Positions 15,203 through 16,534 of a DNA stretch of 16,534 bases are shown in pieces. How positions within the stretch are numbered: the first letter of the stretch is position 1; the number at the start of each line of letters is the position of its first letter. Made by a program: the position numbers and the translations under genes. Under the pieces are notes generated by a model. That model saw only the letters and a list, made by a program, of their open reading frames with translations, ran no database searches and was not told the origin of the DNA. The stretch comes from Bacteroidales bacterium UBA1208 (lineage in GTDB: Bacteria; Bacteroidota; Bacteroidia; Bacteroidales; P3). The stretch is taken from the NCBI GenBank assembly GCA_002309955.1, contig DBXQ01000103.1:15486-32019 (forward strand), written 5' to 3'.

Positions 15203-15691
15203 ATGATACAGAAACATTGCTTTGAATGCGGAGCAGAACTAATAGAAAAGGAATTGGAAGGAGAAGGTATCGTTCCTTTCTGCCCCAAGTGTGGGCAGTA
15301 TCGCTTCCCTATGTATAATGTGGCCGTAAGCATGATTGTCATCAACGAGCAGACTGGGGAGATTTTGTTGATTAAGCAATATGGAAGACCTCACTTTATC
15401 CTTGTGGCAGGCTATGTCAATCGTGGAGAACCATTAGAACATGCCGTATGTCGAGAGATAAAGGAGGAGACGGGAATGTCCGTCAGCCATATCAAGTTTA
15501 ACCGTACCAGTTTTTTCGAGCCGTCGAACACACTGATGTGCAATTTTACTGCCTTTGTGAAAGATTCTACCGAATTGTCTCCAAATGGGGAAATAGATTC
15601 CTATCAGTGGTTCACCCCCAATGATGCGCGGAAGAACATCCGCCCGAACAGCCTTGCGGAGAGATTCCTGAATGCCTACCTTGATGAGTAA
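15203..15691 (+). CDS. Zinc-ribbon Nudix hydrolase (NudC-like)
   Basis: This 162-residue cytoplasmic enzyme is predicted to hydrolyse a nucleoside-diphosphate-linked compound. It begins with a zinc ribbon of four cysteines, C6-x2-C9 and C27-x2-C30, as in NADH pyrophosphatases. The Nudix box G-x5-E-x7-REUxEExGU is complete from G70 to M92: G70, E76, R84, E85, E88 and E89. A following element EPSNTLMCNF (about 106-115) stands where NudC proteins have QPWPFPxS-LM, but the W-P-F-P part is missing, so NAD(H) specificity is uncertain. It is shorter than full NudC because the N-terminal beta domain is absent. AGGAG directly abuts the ATG with no spacer, so it is unlikely to act as a ribosome site. 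The next gene starts 23 bases later. Confidence 0.88.
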   Translation: MIQKHCFECGAELIEKELEGEGIVPFCPKCGQYRFPMYNVAVSMIVINEQTGEILLIKQYGRPHFILVAGYVNRGEPLEHAVCREIKEETGMSVSHIKFNRTSFFEPSNTLMCNFTAFVKDSTELSPNGEIDSYQWFTPNDARKNIRPNSLAERFLNAYLDE

Positions 15692-15714
15692 AGAACAAAA
15701 ACACAACAATAATT

Positions 15715-16200
15715 ATGGAACCCCATTTCAACATCCGTCCAGCGAAACCTGATGAGGCTGGTCTTGTTCTTGAGTTTATCAAAAAACTGGCCGTTTATGA
15801 AAAATGTGCCGATGAGGTTGTAGCCGATGAAGCAACTATATATCACTCTCTGTTTGTTGAGCATTCAGCCGAAGTAGTGTTTGCCGAAGAGGACAAACAT
15901 ATTATCGGTTTCGCGCTATTCTTTCATAACTTTTCTACATTTGTAGGAAGAAAAGGTCTCTATCTTGAAGACCTGTTCATCCTTCCGGAGAAACGTGGCA
16001 AGGGATATGGGAAAGCCCTCCTGAAATATTTAGCCAAACTTGCCGTGGAACGCAATTGTGGCCGTATGGAATGGATTTGTCTCGACTGGAATGAGTCTGC
16101 CTTGAAAGTGTATCGCTCCATAGGTGCTATACCGATGGACGAGTGGACTGTGCAGCGACTGACCGAACCCATGCTGAAACAATTTGCGAAAGGGGAGTAG
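15715..16200 (+). CDS. GNAT-family N-acetyltransferase, SSAT-like
   Basis: This 161-residue acetyltransferase resembles the diamine/polyamine acetyltransferase (SSAT) branch. The acetyl-CoA loop is RGKGYG (94-99) after LYLEDLFILPEK. DWNESALKVYRSIGA (124-138) includes Tyr133 at the position of the SSAT catalytic Tyr, and EW at 143-144 follows as in that group. N-terminal IRPAKPDEAGLVLEFIKKLAVYEK is typical of the family. Its acceptor could be a polyamine, a thialysine-like amine or another small amine. It lies 23 bases after the Nudix gene and ends the rightward set, 124 bases before a strong terminator. Confidence 0.9.
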   Translation: MEPHFNIRPAKPDEAGLVLEFIKKLAVYEKCADEVVADEATIYHSLFVEHSAEVVFAEEDKHIIGFALFFHNFSTFVGRKGLYLEDLFILPEKRGKGYGKALLKYLAKLAVERNCGRMEWICLDWNESALKVYRSIGAIPMDEWTVQRLTEPMLKQFAKGE

Positions 16201-16215
16201 AAGAACAATGATTTG

Positions 16216-16264
16216 AATTCGTTAATGTGTTAATTCGTGAGTCTGATTTACACATTAACACGTT
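16216..16264. repeat. AT-rich repeat element, left copy
   Basis: This stretch carries AATTCGTTAA (16216-16225), AATGTGTTAATT (16224-16235) and TTAACACGTT (16255-16264). The first and last thirds can pair: GTTAATGTGT (16221-16230) with ACACATTAAC (16250-16259). The same three words recur in the right copy on the far side of the terminator. Confidence 0.65.
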
Positions 16265-16324
16265 AATACATTGATTATGCTTTAGTATCAGCTACTCTCG
16301 AATTGCCTTCGTGTAGTATTACAA

Positions 16325-16363
16325 AAAAAGAGTCTGTCGCTATTTTGGCGACAGACTCTTTTT
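16325..16363. terminator. Strong bidirectional intrinsic terminator
   Basis: A perfect 16-bp stem, 16325-16340 with 16348-16363, surrounds a 7-base loop TATTTTG. The GC-rich core GAGTCTGTCGC/GCGACAGACTC is flanked by A and T runs on both sides, so it can stop transcription on either strand. It separates the rightward set from the leftward gene at the right edge. Confidence 0.93.
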
Positions 16364-16364
16364 G

Positions 16365-16428
16365 AATGTGTTAATTTGTTAATGTACTAATTCGTTAATT
16401 GAGATACATGTTCACACGTTAACACGTT
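16365..16428. repeat. AT-rich repeat element, right copy
   Basis: Contains AATGTGTTAATT (16365-16376), AATTCGTTAA (16389-16398) and TTAACACGTT (16419-16428), all shared with the left copy, but with the first two words in a different order. It starts one base after the terminator stem. Confidence 0.6.
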
Positions 16429-16453
16429 GATAAGATTTGTGTATTCGGGCAAT

Positions 16454-16534
16454 TTACTTGATGCCGAGTTTCTTCTTGATGTCCTTGGGGAGGGCGTCCT
16501 TGTGGACGATGATGTTCATGGTCTTGTAGCGGAC
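16454..16534 (-). CDS. C-terminal end of an unidentified protein (cut by right edge)
   Basis: The last 26 codons and TAA stop of a leftward gene are visible. The tail reads VRYKTMNIIVHKDALPKDI and then KKKLGIK, a basic, hydrophilic end. GC-rich third positions match the other genes here and the frame ends just past the repeat-flanked terminator, so a real gene is likely. Too little is present to name the family. Confidence 0.7.
   Translation of the reverse strand, partial: VRYKTMNIIVHKDALPKDIKKKLGIK

Overview
The window looks like a chromosomal segment of a member of the Bacteroidota, most likely order Bacteroidales. The grounds are a SusB-type GH97 glucosidase encoded with GH78 rhamnosidases, several promoters of the Bacteroidota type (TTG, about 20 bases, TAnnTTTG), no clear Shine-Dalgarno sequences at starts, AT-rich gaps around GC-richer genes, and a secreted C69 peptidase. 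Genus cannot be fixed from this sequence. No rRNA, tRNA, CRISPR array, transposase or phage gene was seen.

Layout. Positions 1-5895 hold a leftward glycan-degradation operon: a GH97 inverting alpha-glucosidase, then two GH78 alpha-L-rhamnosidases, the second running off the left edge. Both junctions are 4-base stop/start overlaps. All three products carry export signals, so they probably act in the periplasm or at the cell surface on a glycan containing alpha-glucose and alpha-L-rhamnose. A 164-bp divergent promoter region (5896-6059) separates this operon from a rightward pair, an exported TPR protein and a zinc phospholipase C/P1-nuclease-fold protein (6060-8258).

Positions 8259-8715 are a 457-bp gene-free, convergent gap with a terminator-like hairpin and a second structured repeat region. 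Next comes a leftward block read from 13232 down to 8716: a YhbS-like GNAT acetyltransferase, a cardiolipin synthase of the phospholipase D family, a CDP-alcohol phosphatidyltransferase and an exported C69 (Ntn) peptidase. The middle two are membrane phospholipid enzymes and point to anionic lipid synthesis. A second divergent region (13233-13430) carries a promoter for the GNAT gene and two near-identical 16-bp repeats spaced exactly 21 bp, which look like tandem operators.

The rightward set 13431-16200 encodes an unrecognised polytopic membrane protein, a PfkB-family sugar kinase, a zinc-ribbon Nudix hydrolase and an SSAT-like GNAT acetyltransferase. It ends at a very strong bidirectional terminator embedded in duplicated AT-rich repeats, facing the 3' end of a leftward gene cut by the right edge.

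I do not see convincing evidence for a wholly new multi-gene system. The most interesting signals are regulatory or structural: the tandem 21-bp-phased repeats, the folded repeat gap at 8415-8587, a hairpin stem shared by two distant gaps, and the repeat-flanked terminator. Among genes, the unrecognised membrane protein at 13431 and the phospholipase-fold protein without a signal peptide are the least explained.
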